From Muscardinus avellanarius (taxonomy: Eukaryota > Chordata > Mammalia > Rodentia > Gliridae), in contig OY726573.1 in NCBI GenBank assembly GCA_963383645.1, forward strand, positions 17,693,658 to 17,757,657: a DNA stretch of 64,000 nucleotides, given 5' to 3'. The notes beneath the pieces were generated by a model. It had not been told where the DNA came from. It searched no databases and was given only the letters and a program-made list of their open reading frames with translations. Every line of letters starts with the position of its first letter. Position 1 is the stretch's first letter. This document shows, piece by piece, positions 12,148-22,982 of the stretch. A program made the position numbers and the translations under genes.

Positions 12148-12196
<49 letters not shown>
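10361..12196. repeat. Dense SINE and dinucleotide-repeat block
   Basis: (GT)n at 10361-10411 and 10641-10684 and (CG)n(CA)n at 12138-12196. Between them lie antisense SINEs (about 10413-10615, 10920-11130, 11140-11280, 11320-11500) and sense SINEs (about 10840-10900, 11575-11760, 11940-12137). The segment 11821-11942 is non-SINE and duplicates part of the 5.3 kb insertion. No gene is seen. Confidence 0.8.
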
Positions 12197-12198
<2 letters not shown>

Positions 12199-12640
12199 AG
12201 ATAGCAAAGAACAACTTACTACCATTTCCCTAGTGTGGGGACTGTGAGGTCTGGCCCTGAGGTCTGGCCAGAGAGGACTGAGAACAAAGGGATCCGAAAT
12301 GGCACAAAAGAAAGAGGAACGCCTTGACCACTGCCCTCCCCTGAGGAGACCTGGTCACTACCCCGCCAACATGCATAACTGCTCCTGTTCCTCCGCCTCC
12401 CTTGCCCCATAGAAAGCCCCTAAGCTGTAAGGAAAGGGGCTCCTGTCTCTCCGGGACTCTCTTTCCTATCGTTGCCCCCTCCCAAATAAGCCGGTCTGTT
12501 GATCTGTGCTTCCTGTGTCTCCATATTCCCCAGCACCCAGCACAACTTTCTGGGCTTACTGAGGGAACAGGCAGTCCTATCCTGCTGAATTCTGCTTTGG
12601 AAGCCAAAATGTTTTTAGGAACTAAGAACATTTTTTTCTT
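12197..12640 (+). mobile_element. Possible gammaretrovirus-type LTR fragment
   Basis: From about 12234 (tgtggggactgtgagg) to about 12545 the sequence has the feel of an LTR: a repeated gaggtctggcc word, a ctcccaaataagcc polyadenylation-like region, and a T/C-rich U5-like end before ccccagcacccagcaca. I found no matching target duplication and no similarity to the two LTR types at 15.1 and 59.6/62.9 kb. Ordinary intergenic DNA remains possible. Confidence 0.3.
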
Positions 12641-13391
12641 CTTTTTTTGTCTTGCTGAAGATTGAACCCAGGGTCTCATGCATGTTAGTGAGGCACTCTA
12701 CTACCCAGCTATATATCCGTAGCCTCAGGGACTCCATTTTATAATAGAGGTCACCACAAAATTGCTGGGATTATAGCCAGAGAACAGATGGTTAAAGACA
12801 GGGTCGTTGGAAACAGGCGAGAAGCTAAGATACGCTATGAAGATGGAATAAGCATGACAATTAAGCATTTCCCTCTGTCAACGAAATATCTATTGTGTAC
12901 TGGGGATGGGACCCAGTAACATTCTACCTCTGAGGTATATGTCCTCTGAGGTATGTATAGGTATATATATCCTACCTCAGCTCATTTTATTTTATTTTAT
13001 TGCAGTCCTGGGAATGGAACCCAGGAGCATTCTACCTCCGAGCTATAGCCCCAGCCTTACTGTTTTAGTCTTTTAATTTTTTACAGGGTCTCACTGAGTT
13101 GCGAAGGGCATTGCTAAGTAGCTGAGGCTGTCCGCGAACCGCGATCCTCCCGCAGTGCTGGGATTACAAGCATGCACCACCACGGCCCCTCTTTTTTTTA
13201 GTTTGAAACAGGGCCGCCGGGCGTGGTGGCGCACGCTTGTAATCCCCGCGCTTGGGAGGCGGAGACAGGAGGATCGCGCAGGTTCGAAGCCAGCCGCGCT
13301 GGCGTAAGAGACCCTGTTTCAAAAATATAAAATAGGTCTGGGAGCGTAGCCCGGAGGTAGAAGGGCTTCCAGGAACCCCAGTACCACCAAA

Positions 13392-13423
<32 letters not shown>

Positions 13424-13525
13424 AGAAACAAGGTCTCACGAAACTGCTGAGGCTGGCCTCAAACCTTTGATCCTCCTGTCTCAGCCTTCCAAGTACTGGG
13501 ATTGCAGGTATGCACCACTATGCTT
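12641..13525. repeat. ID-type element and SINEs
   Basis: An antisense undeleted ID-type element at about 12650-12725 is followed by about 170 bp of unassigned DNA and an antisense SINE at about 12895-13190. A young CpG-rich sense B1-dID at about 13216-13410 comes next, and a further antisense piece runs to 13525. Confidence 0.75.
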
Positions 13526-13770
13526 GGCTTAGTCGACAAATATTTATAGAGCACTTATTCTGTGCCAGATACTGGTGTAAGCTCTAAAGATGCAGCAGTA
13601 AGAGGGACCCCCCCAAAAAAAAAAACCAGACAAAACTCCTTGCCCTCAGTGAATATTATAGTATAGGGGGAATAAAGCAATGAACAAAGTATGTAAGTGA
13701 AATGTACATATCGTCTATAGAGAAAAGTAAAGCAAGATAGGAGGAGAGGAGGGGGAAGTCATGGGGAGTT
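13526..13770 (+). mobile_element. Ancient L2-like 3' end
   Basis: Contains the tatttatagagcacttattc...gtgccagatactgg block, followed by a 'ccttgccctcagtgaatatta' type segment. These are recognisable remnants of a very old, widespread mammalian repeat, and I place it with L2 by memory of the consensus. 13771-14045 beyond it is unassigned. Confidence 0.45.
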
Positions 13771-14049
13771 TATAATTTCAAACTCTGTTCTCCAGCTTCC
13801 TGCCCCACCCTGACCGCTTTGCCAATCTGTCTCTCTGTCTTCATATGTTCCTCCCAGATTTCAGGATATTTTTTAAACTTAATTTTAGAAATAACGAATA
13901 CATTTTTAGAGCGCAGAATTCAGAACAAAGAGTATTGGAACCCAGTCTTCCTCCGTAGAGGAAGGATCCCCGAGTCCCTCCAGAGACGGTCTGTGCATGT
14001 CCAGGCAAATGTGACGGCGCCCCTTGCTCGCTCTCCTTCCCTTTCTATT

Positions 14050-14803
14050 TTTTGTGGTACTGGGGGTCGAACTCAGGGAATTTCTTCCACTGAAATACAT
14101 CCCTAGCCATATTTTCTTTTATATTTGGAAACAGGGTCTCCCTAAATTGCTGACCTAAATTGCTTGGACCTAAATTGCTTGGACCTTTGATCTCCCTGTC
14201 TTGGGATTATAAGCATGCACCCCCATGCTTGGCTCCTTTCTATTTTAAAACAGGGTCTGAGAAGTTGCTGAAGGTCTCTCTAAATAAGTGAGCCTGGCCT
14301 GAAACCTGCCATCCTCCTATCTCAGCCTCCTAAGTACTAGGATTACAGGCATGCCCACTGTGCCAGGCTTCTGGTGTGTCTTTTTGTGTGTGTGTGTGTG
14401 TGTGTGGTACTGGGGGTGGAACTCAGGGGCTTTTCTACCTCCAGGCTATATTCCCAGACCTATTTTATGTTTTATATGGAAACAAGGTCTCACTAAGTTG
14501 CTGAGGCCCTCACTGTCTCAGCCTCCCAAGCGCTGGGATTACAAGCATTCACTACCACGCCCGGCTTTGGTGTGTCTTTTTTTTTTTGGTGATACTGGGG
14601 GTGGAACCCAGAGGCTTCCTACCTCCAGGCTATACTCCCAGACCTTTTTTATATTTTATTTGGAAACAGGGTCTCACTAAATTTCTAGGAGTCTTACTAA
14701 GTAGCTGAGGCTGGCTTCGAACCTGTGCGATCCTCCTGTCTGCCTCCCAAGCGCGGGAATTACAAGCGTGCACCACCACGCCCGACTGGTGTGTGTCTTC
14801 TTT
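14050..14803 (-). repeat. Antisense SINE series in one repeated target
   Basis: Antisense SINEs at about 14050-14225, 14230-14368, 14385-14566 and 14581-14785. The last two are separated and bounded by copies of one word: ctggtgtgtcttttt at 14371, ttggtgtgtctttt at 14567 and ctggtgtgtgtcttctttt at 14786. This indicates repeated insertion at the same site. Confidence 0.75.
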
Positions 14804-15078
14804 TAAAGACACTAATTTTATTGGATCAAAGGTTCCCATCCTTATGATTGTCTTTAACCTTAATTTATTTCAATTAATGACTCCAAATACATCCACACTG
14901 GGCATTAGGCCTTCAGCATATAAAATTTGGGGGGGGGGAATTCATGTATTCATTTGGTTAAATCATACTCTATATCTGAAATTTCACCCTAGAAAAGAAT
15001 CCCGTAAGAGTAGTAAAAGCGAGAACGTTTCCCAAGAGAATTCGGCACTAATCAGGTACTGTTAAACTTAGTGGCAGG
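14804..15078. other. Unassigned AT-rich DNA
   Basis: No gene or repeat recognised. Contains a run of nine to ten G at about 14930 and ends at the left duplication of the solo LTR. Confidence 0.4.
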
Positions 15079-15356
15079 TGACAGGTTGGGTCCCCCGGGG
15101 AGGGACTTTAGAAAAAGAGGAGACTGTGGGCGATATCGTGAGGCGGGCGATATCGCGAGAGGGGCGGGGTTTCCACGCGTAACTCCGCCCACAAGACGTA
15201 AACTTTAAAAGGAAGGGCATTTCCCTTCCAGAGGAGCTCGGAGGTCTTCAGGAGCGGTCTAGCTCTGATTCCCGGGAGAGACCACATTAAAATTCTTTTT
15301 CTTCTTGGCGCACCGGTCTCTCTCGCCTTTTTTTATTTGCGCCTAAAAACCTAACA
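15079..15356 (+). mobile_element. Solo LTR with 5-bp target duplication
   Basis: A 278-bp block begins tgacaggttgggtccc and ends cctaaca, with the 5-bp direct repeat gcagg on both sides (15074-15078 and 15357-15361). It has the TG...CA ends of an LTR, an actttaaaagg TATA-like box near 15204 and an attaaa signal near 15285. CpG-rich gcgatatcgcgag words are followed by a GC box. Its first 16 bases resemble the start of the provirus LTR at 62921, although the body differs. Left by LTR-LTR recombination of a provirus, by inference. Confidence 0.8.
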
Positions 15357-15507
15357 GCAGGAAACCTCAGTGGCTGTGGGAATGTGAGGTCACGCTGCAT
15401 TTGAGCCCACCTTGCTCAGTGTCAGAGACTTTGCAGTGGAGCAACACCATGGTCCCGCAGCTTCTCAAGACCCCCAGAAACTTAGCGTTTCAAAATAAAG
15501 CGAGTCT

Positions 15508-15707
15508 GCTGGGCGTGGGGGCGCACGCTTGTAATCCCCGCGCTTGGGAGGCAGAGACAGGAGGATCGCGCAGGTTCAAAACCAGCCTCGCTGGCTTAAG
15601 AGACCCTGTTTCCAAATAAAAATATATAAAAAATAGGTCTGGGAGTGTAGCCCGGAGACAGAAGGGCTTCCAGGAACCCCAGTACCGCACAAAACAAAAC
15701 AATAAAT
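15508..15707 (+). mobile_element. Young B1-dID SINE near the PPARG retrocopy
   Basis: CpG-rich sense copy with the short middle and the ccaggaaccccagtaccgc end. The 15-bp perfect repeat aaataaagcgagtct flanks it at 15493-15507 and 15708-15722, so this is a recent insertion. Confidence 0.92.
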
Positions 15708-15722
15708 AAATAAAGCGAGTCT

Positions 15723-16088
15723 AAGCTGGAGCCGCTGGCTAGGCCACAGATTTGAAAGATACCAACTCCGAACCACAGATATACGAGAAGGCTGTTGTTT
15801 CAAAAAGGAGCTGTTCTTTAATGAAATCACCATGGTTGACCCAGAGATGTCGTTTTGGCCCACCAACTCTGGGATCAGCTCCATTGACCTTTTTACGGTG
15901 GATGATCATCTCCCTGCTTTGACATCGAGCTCTTCACTGTCACTGATTTCCCAAGTTTCTCCTCCACCCTATGAAGACATTTCATTCACAAGAGCTCACC
16001 CAGGACTTGCTGATCATAAACATGATCTGAAGCCCTGAGAGTGCCAAAGTGCGATCAAAGCGGGAACCTTCCTCCCCACCTTACGTAT

Positions 16089-16119
<31 letters not shown>

Positions 16120-16579
16120 TTTGTGGTATTGGGGTTCCTGGAAACCCTTCTACCTCCGGGCTACACTCCCAGACTTACTTTTATACTTTTTTTAAAATTT
16201 GGAAACAGGGTCTCTTAAGCCAGCGAGGCTGGCTCTGAACCAGCGTGATTCTCCTGTCTCCGCCTCCCAAGCACGGGGATTACAAGCGTGCGCCACGATG
16301 CCCGGCCCCTCTCCACCTTATAATTCTGAACAGACTCAGCTGTACAATAGGCCTCATGAAGAGCCTTCCAGCGCCTTCATGGCAACTGAATGTGGCATCT
16401 GTGGAGATAAAGTGTCTGGGTTCCACTATGCAGCCCATGCTTGTGAAGGAGGAAGGGTTTCTTCTGGAAGACCATCCACTTGAAGCTTATTTATGATAGG
16501 TGTAATCTTAACTGTAGGATTCATACAACAAAAGTAGAAATAAATACAGTATTGTCAGTTTCGGAAATGCCTTTCTGGG
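15723..16579 (+). pseudogene. PPARG: PPARG processed pseudogene, 3'-truncated
   Basis: Retrocopy of the start of peroxisome proliferator-activated receptor gamma, a ligand-activated nuclear receptor. An ATG at 15832 opens a frame MVDPEMSFWPTNSGISS that matches the receptor's N-terminus. It continues through the YEDISFT block and stops at 16038. After an inserted SINE the copy resumes ([12 protein letters not shown], then the first zinc finger [14 protein letters not shown] at about 16388-16430). The P-box cysteine region is broken by a 4-base loss, so the next finger (KLIYDRC-like) is read in another frame. The two DNA-binding exons are joined without an intron, which shows an mRNA origin. 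The copy ends at about 16579 against a sense SINE, with no ligand-binding domain. 15723-15831 is probably 5'UTR. Non-functional. Confidence 0.85.
16086..16312 (-). mobile_element. Antisense SINE inside the PPARG retrocopy
   Basis: A (TTTA)n-rich tail followed by an antisense B1-dID body splits the coding remnant. Related words ctccccaccttac and ctctccaccttat lie on the two sides, an imperfect target duplication. Confidence 0.85.
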
Positions 16580-16782
16580 CCATGCGTGGTGGCCCTTGCT
16601 TGTAATCCCAGCATTTGGGAGGTGGAGACAGGAGGATCACGGTTTGCTGACAGCTCCAGCTACTTAGGCCCTCTGCAATTCAGTGAGACCGTTTCAAAAT
16701 AAAGAATAAAAATAGGGCTGGGGGTGTAGCTCGGAGGTAGAATGCCTCTGGTTTCCAAACCCAGTAACACACACACACACAC

Positions 16783-16818
<36 letters not shown>

Positions 16819-17440
16819 AGTGCTTTTCTGTAGTTGGGCGTGGTGGCACATCTTTATACTTGGGGGCTGAGGCAGGAGGATCACATGTTTTCAGTAATGA
16901 GGGATGGAACCCAGGGCCCTACATACATGCTAGGTAAGGGCTCTACCACTGTGCCACACCCCCAGACCTTTTATTTTTTGTGGTACCAGGGATTGAAGCC
17001 AGGGGCATTCTACCTCTGAACTACATCCCCAGCTTTATTTTTTATTCTTTATTTTGAAACAGGATCTCACTAAGTTGTTCCAGGTCTCACTAAATTGCTC
17101 AGGCTGGCCTAGAACCTGCAATCTTCCTGTCTCAGCATCCCTTGTAGCTGCTTGTAACTGGGATTACAAGCAGGTGCCACCATGCCCCCCACCCCGACAT
17201 TTTTATTTTATTTATTTGGCACTGAGATTGAACCCAGGGGCATTCTACCTCTGAGCTACACCCTCAGCCCTTTTATTTATTTTCTAATTTTATTTATTTT
17301 CTAATTTTTCTAATTTATTTTCTAATTTTCTTATTTATTTGCTAAGTTGCTCCGGGTCTCGCCAAATTGCTGAGGCTGGCCTAGAACGTGCAGTGCTCTT
17401 GCCGCAGGCTCTGGATCACAGGCGTGCACCGCTGGGCCTG
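16580..17440. repeat. SINEs with (CA)n and ID-type element
   Basis: Sense SINE at about 16580-16765 whose tail becomes (CA)n at 16768-16816, then a truncated sense B1 piece. An antisense undeleted ID-type element follows at about 16885-16975 (cagggccctacatacatgct). Antisense SINEs run to about 17440. Confidence 0.8.
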
Positions 17441-17552
17441 GTTTCCTTTTCAAAGCCTGAATACTCATACATTTCTCCTGTGGATAACTAACCGATCAAA
17501 CAAAAAGCCCAAGGGCAGTTTGTTTTGTTTCCTTTCTTGAGTCATGGGAAGT

Positions 17553-17603
<51 letters not shown>

Positions 17604-18035
17604 ATCACCAGAGGTAAAAGCACTCATACTAGTGAGCCCTGGGATTCACGGAAACATCCTTGTATCTCTGAGATGTTCTACCTCTGATCTACACTCCAGC
17701 CCTTTTTATTTTGAAACAGGTCTTGCTAAATTGTTGAGGCAGCCTTGAGCCTGCAAACTTCCTGTTTCAGCCTCCCATCTACCAGGATTACAGGCTTGCA
17801 TCTCAGTTCAGAAACTACCAGTGCGGGTGCTTGAGGACTGGCCCCAAAATGTCTTGAGACGGAAGAGAGGCCGACAGATCTCGGAGAGAGGGCATTTGTT
17901 GGGAAGAGCTATTTACTGACAAAAGGGCAGTCCTGGTGGCAAGACCAGTTACATCCCCCAGTTTGGGTCAAAAAGAGGAGACTATTTACGGATTAGGACA
18001 AAAATGACTTCATCTTGTCTGCAATGCACCTGGTT
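17441..18035. other. Unassigned DNA with (CA)n
   Basis: Non-repeat stretches at 17441-17554 and 17800-18035 surround (CA)n at 17555-17599 and an antisense SINE fragment. No gene is seen. Confidence 0.5.
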
Positions 18036-18039
18036 TATT

Positions 18040-18083
<44 letters not shown>

Positions 18084-19134
18084 GTTGGTCTAGGACTTGA
18101 ACTCAGGGACACTCTGTTACTGAGCTACACCTCAGCCCATTTTACCTCTTTTTTTTTTTTGTGGTACTGGGGGTGGAACCCAGGGGGCTTTCTACCTCCA
18201 GGCTATACTCCCAGACCTATTTTATACTTTATTTGGAAACACACCTTTTTTATATTATCCTAAACCAGGAAAAAAAAATAGCTACATGTGGTGGTAAATG
18301 CCTGTAATCCCAGTACTTGGGAAGCTGAGACAGTTTTTGAGAGTCTACTTCAGAAAAATAAGAGGTATGCTGAGCGTGGTGGCGCACGCTTGTAATTCCC
18401 GTGCTTTGGGAGGCTGAGACAGGAGGATTGCACAGGTTTGAAGCCACCTCAGCTACTTAGTGAGGTTCTCCACAACTTAGTGAGACCCTGTTTCAAAAGA
18501 AAGAATAAGAAATAGGGCTAGGGGTGTAGCTCAGAGGTAGAATGCCTGGGTTCAATTCCCAGTACCATAGGAAAATAAATAAATAAATAAAAATAAAAAA
18601 ATGTCATTGCAAAAAACTGCAGATTTGAGGATAACATGTAGTAACCTAGAAAGATTCTTAAAAAAAAAAAAAAAAGAACTGGGGCCGGGTGTGGTGGCGC
18701 ATGCTTGTAATCCCTGCGCTTGGGAGGCGGAGACAGGAGGATCGCGCAGGTTTAAAGCCAGCCATGCTGGCTTAAGAGACCCTGTTTCCAAATAAAAGAA
18801 TATAAAATAGGTCTGGGAGTGTATCCCTAAGGTAGAAGGGCTTCCAGGAACCCCAGTACCACCCCAAAAAACAAAAAAGAACTGGAGCCAGGCATGGTAG
18901 CGCACGCTTGTAATCCTTGTGCTTGGGAGGTGGAGACAGGAGGATCGCACAGGTTCAAAGCCAGCTGCACTGGTTTAAGAGATGCTCTTTCCAAATAAAA
19001 ATATAAAAAATAGGTCTGGGAGTATAGTCCAGAGGTAGAAGGGTTTCCAGGAACCTCAGTACCACCAAAAAAAAAAAAAAAAAAAAAAGAACTAGGTGTG
19101 TTTAGTGGGAGAACAACCTGGGCTCAATCCCTAC

Positions 19135-19186
<52 letters not shown>

Positions 19187-20698
19187 GGTCTTATTATAAG
19201 GGCACTTTTTGGCCAAGCAAAGTGGAACATGCCTATAATCCTTATACTTGGGAGGATGAGACGGAGATTGCAGGTTTGCAGCCAGCCTTAACAATTCAAT
19301 GAGACCCTCAGTAACTGAGACTCCTATTTAAAAATTTTAAAAAGAAAGGGTTGCCAGGGAACAGTAGCACAAGCCTGTAATCCCAGTACTTGGGAGGCTA
19401 AGACAGGAGGACCACAGGTTCGAGAACAGATTCAGCAAGTAATGAATCTGCTTTCAGGAACTTAGTGAGATCCTGTTTCAAAATAAGAATAAAATAGGGA
19501 AGGGAGTGTAGCTTAAAGGTAGAATGTTCCTGGATCAATCCCCAGTACCAGAAAATGAATATATAAACCTGGCAGGGTGGTGCACTTTTATAATCCCAGC
19601 ATTCGGGAGGCTGAGACAGGAGGATCGCAGTTCGTGGACAGCCTCAACTACCTAGTGAGGCCCTTTGCAGCTCAGTGAGACCCTGTCTCAAAATAAAGAA
19701 TAAAAAATAAGGCTGGGGTGTCACTTGGAGACAGAATGCCTCTGGGTTCCATCCCCAGTACAGAAAAAAAAAAAAAAAAAAAAAGCTGGGCATGGTGGCG
19801 CACGCTTGTAATCCCAACATTTGGGAGGCTGAGACAGGAGGATTCAGGTTCCCAGACAGCCTCAGGTACTTAGTGAGGCCCTTTGCAACTCAGTGAAACC
19901 CTGTTTCAAGATAAAGAATAAAAATAGGGCTGGGGTAGCCAGGCGTGGTGGCGCACGTTTGTAATCCCTGTGCTTGGGAGGCTGAGACAGGAGGATCGCA
20001 CAGGTTGGAAGCCAGCCTCAGCTGCTTAGTGAGGCCCCAGCAACTTAGACCCTGTTTCCAAATAAAGTAAAAAATAGGTCTGGGAGTATAAGCCTGGAGG
20101 TAGAAAGCCCCTGGGTTCCACCCCCAGTGGAAAAAAAACAGGGACCCTCAGTAACTGAGACTCCTATTTTAAATTTTTTAAAAAGCAAGGGTTGCTGGGG
20201 AATAATAGCACAAGGCTGTGACCCCAGTACTTGGGAGGCTGAGACAGGAGGACCACAGGTTCAGCAAGTAGTGAAACTGCTTTCAGAAACTTAGTGAGGA
20301 GCCGGGCATGATGGTGCACGCTTGTAATCCCCGTGCTTGGGAGGCTGAGACAGGAGGATTGCACATGTTCGAAGCCAGCCTCAGCTACTTAGTGAGGCTC
20401 TCAGAACTTAGTGAGACCCTGTTTCCAAATAAAATATTTTTAAAAAAAGGTCTGAGAGTATAGCCTGGAGGTAGAAAGCCTCTGGGTTCCACCCCCAGTA
20501 CCATAAAAAAAAAAAAAAAAGAAACTTAGTGAGACCCTGTTTCAAAATAAGAATAAAATAGGGCTGGGGGTGTAGCTTGAAGGTAGAATTCCCCTGGGTT
20601 CCATCCCTAGTACCACCACAAAAAAAAAAAAAAAAAAAAAAAAACTCGGAGGTACAATACCCCTTGGTTTCATCCTGGAAAACACACACACACACACA

Positions 20699-20744
<46 letters not shown>

Positions 20745-20820
20745 TAAATTAAAAGAAGGGGTCTGGATGGGTAACTTAGTTTTAGAAAGTCCCTGGATTC
20801 AATTCCTAGCTTTGTAAATA
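18036..20820. repeat. Sense-SINE-rich block with local duplication
   Basis: (GT)n at 18041-18082, then about a dozen sense B1-dID copies, including young ones at about 18683-18865 and 18893-19065. (CA)n tracts lie at 19138-19184 and 20683-20741. A unit at about 19300-19560 recurs at about 20143-20297 plus 20534-20620, separated by a later SINE. No gene is seen. Confidence 0.8.
20299..20520 (+). mobile_element. B1-dID SINE with 13-bp duplication
   Basis: Sense copy of the intermediate type (agcctcagctacttagtgag middle, cccctgggttcc-like tail) flanked by gaaacttagtgag at 20286-20298 and 20521-20533. It interrupts the second copy of a locally duplicated unit. Confidence 0.9.
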
Positions 20821-20827
20821 AACAAAT

Positions 20828-20841
20828 AAAAAATGTACTTT
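20828..20841. repeat. Left target duplication of the DNAJC19 retrocopy
   Basis: Word aaaaaatgtacttt, repeated exactly at 22969-22982. It starts with an A-run, consistent with L1-type endonuclease cleavage. Confidence 0.9.
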
Positions 20842-22968
20842 GGTGCGCGCGGTCTGCTGCGTCGCCGCTGCTACCGCGGTGCTGGGGCCGGCGCCTGGGC
20901 TGGGATGACCCACGCTCCTGCTGGAGGCAGGGCAGCCGAGCCATGGCCAGTACAGTGGTAGCAGTTAGACTGACCATTGCTGCTGCAGGACTTGCCGGCC
21001 GTTATGTTTTATAAGTAAAACAAGTTTTTAAAAGTCTGCCCAAATCTCCCTTCAGTGGTGGCTATTACAGAGGTGGGTTTGAACCCCAAATGACAAAGCG
21101 GGAAGCAGCATTAATACTAGGTGTAGGCCCTATTGCCAGTAAAGGAAAAATAAGAGATGCTCATCGACCAATTATGCTCTTAAATCACCCAGGCAAAGGA
21201 GGAGCTCCTAATATAGCAGCCAAAATCAATGAAGCTAAAGATTTACTAGAAGGTCAAGCTAAAAAATGAAGTAAACGCACGACACATTTCAAGTTCATAT
21301 TAGTTTATGTAGAGGAGTACCAACTTTTTATAATAAAATTGCCTTGGAGCTAGTTTTTAAGAAAGTATGTCGCATAAGTGAAATCAAAGCCTTGGTGTAA
21401 TTTTGGTTACTATAGAATGTGGAGGTTGATGTTTGTATTAGAGGCACACCACTTGAACAGCAACATTGTTCATTACTCTTTGGCACCTCTGGGTGCTCTT
21501 CCAGTCATTGATCTGAAGGAGCCACCATTCTAATGGAAGGCAGATTAGTAACTAAAATGTTAAATATTATGATGGAATTAGAAAAACTTTTTTTGTGTGT
21601 GTGGTACTGGGGTTCCTGGAAGCCCTTCTACCTCCGGGCTACACTCCCAGACCTATTTTATATTTTTGAAACAGGGTCTCTTACACCAGCACGGCTGGCT
21701 TCGAACCTGCACGATCCTCCTGTCTCCGCCTCCCAAGCGCCGGGATTACAAGCGTGCGCCACCACGCCTGGCCTTAGCAAAACTTTTAAAATAGGAACTT
21801 TTGATTTATGGGAAGGGAAGCTGCTTAAGATCCAAATGACCTAGCTACTTTGAACCTTGTACTTAAGTGGATTTAGCCACAATTTTGACCTAAGAAATGA
21901 CCTATGTACACATATGTATCCCTAACAACTCATTTCATAGACTATAAAAATCAAGGGTATTATATTCAGCCAGTCATCCTTAAGGATGCTGTTTTTTAAT
22001 CAATTGCTTTTATGTAATCTAGTTTTTACATTTATGATCAAGCTGAAACACTATTAGCAAAATTGAAATTCCCTGGATAGCCAAGTATTATTCAACTTAG
22101 ACTAGGAATTTATATACTAAGTTTAAATGATATTTCAAGGCAGATGACTATCAGTGTAACATGTAAGGATCTTAATCAGATCACCTGAATAAAATGATAT
22201 AGCCAGTTATCCCCAATAGATTATATATAGCTCTAAGATGGTAAGTTATACCACTTAGCGCCTAAACCTCAAGTCATTGCAAAGTTCTTAATTATCAGTG
22301 TGGAACACAAGGGCTTTCAAGGTAAAAACAGTGGCGGTAACCGTCTTTAGTGTTGGAATGTGTTAGGGACATTTTAAAGTAAGGATATATTAGCTCTATT
22401 TTAAAGGGTAAGAAGAGATGAAGACCGACTTAGTGTGCTCTCTATAGTTATTGTGAGCATTGAATTACCAAACCAAGCATTTGTTTTAGGGGAAACACTG
22501 GTTCCTGTGAGCCCTTGGTTATATTGTTGACAGCTCAGTACATAACCTTGTTTTATATGTGTTTAAAGAGACAGCCCTATTTAATATATTGTTGCTTCAT
22601 TAACACTGGATTCAGTCAACGGCATTTTTCTTTGCCCTTGGCATATCATAGCCCTCTTTAAGGAACACTTGACAATACCATTATGGTTGGGAGCCCTCTT
22701 AAACAACACCAACAAAGAGCACAGACACGAAGCCTGGCCCTAAACAGATGACATAAAGAATACTTGTTTATAGAATCAGAGACGAAACAAGAAAGCAGAG
22801 CATTGCCTTGTTTGAGCACATGATGTAATTCTAATTTTTTGCAACTCGCTCTCCAAATGTTCGAAATGACCAGGAAAGCATGTGAAGTAATGATTAGGGG
22901 GTTATTTTAACGAGCAGGTAATTTGCAAATAAATCTACTAATAAAGATTTTATTTTGGTTTACTGTTA
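20842..22968 (+). pseudogene. DNAJC19: DNAJC19 processed pseudogene, near full length
   Basis: Retrocopy of the mRNA for the TIM14-type J-domain protein of the mitochondrial import motor. The GC-rich 5'UTR leads to an ATG at 20943 (MASTVVAVRLTIAAAG, the membrane segment) and the frame reaches the normal C-terminus (DLLEGQAKK, stop at 21267-21269). An in-frame stop follows RYVL where about eight codons are missing, and the essential HPD motif reads HPG. A long AT-rich 3'UTR ends in aataaag near 22940. The 14-bp direct repeat aaaaaatgtacttt flanks the copy (20828-20841 and 22969-22982). A SINE interrupts the 3'UTR. There are no introns. It cannot make a working protein. Confidence 0.92.
21594..21774 (-). 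mobile_element. Antisense young SINE in the DNAJC19 3'UTR remnant
   Basis: CpG-rich antisense B1-dID flanked by ttagaaaaactttt and ttagcaaaactttt, a 14-bp duplication with one mismatch. It therefore inserted after the retrocopy did. Confidence 0.88.
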
Positions 22969-22982
22969 AAAAAATGTACTTT

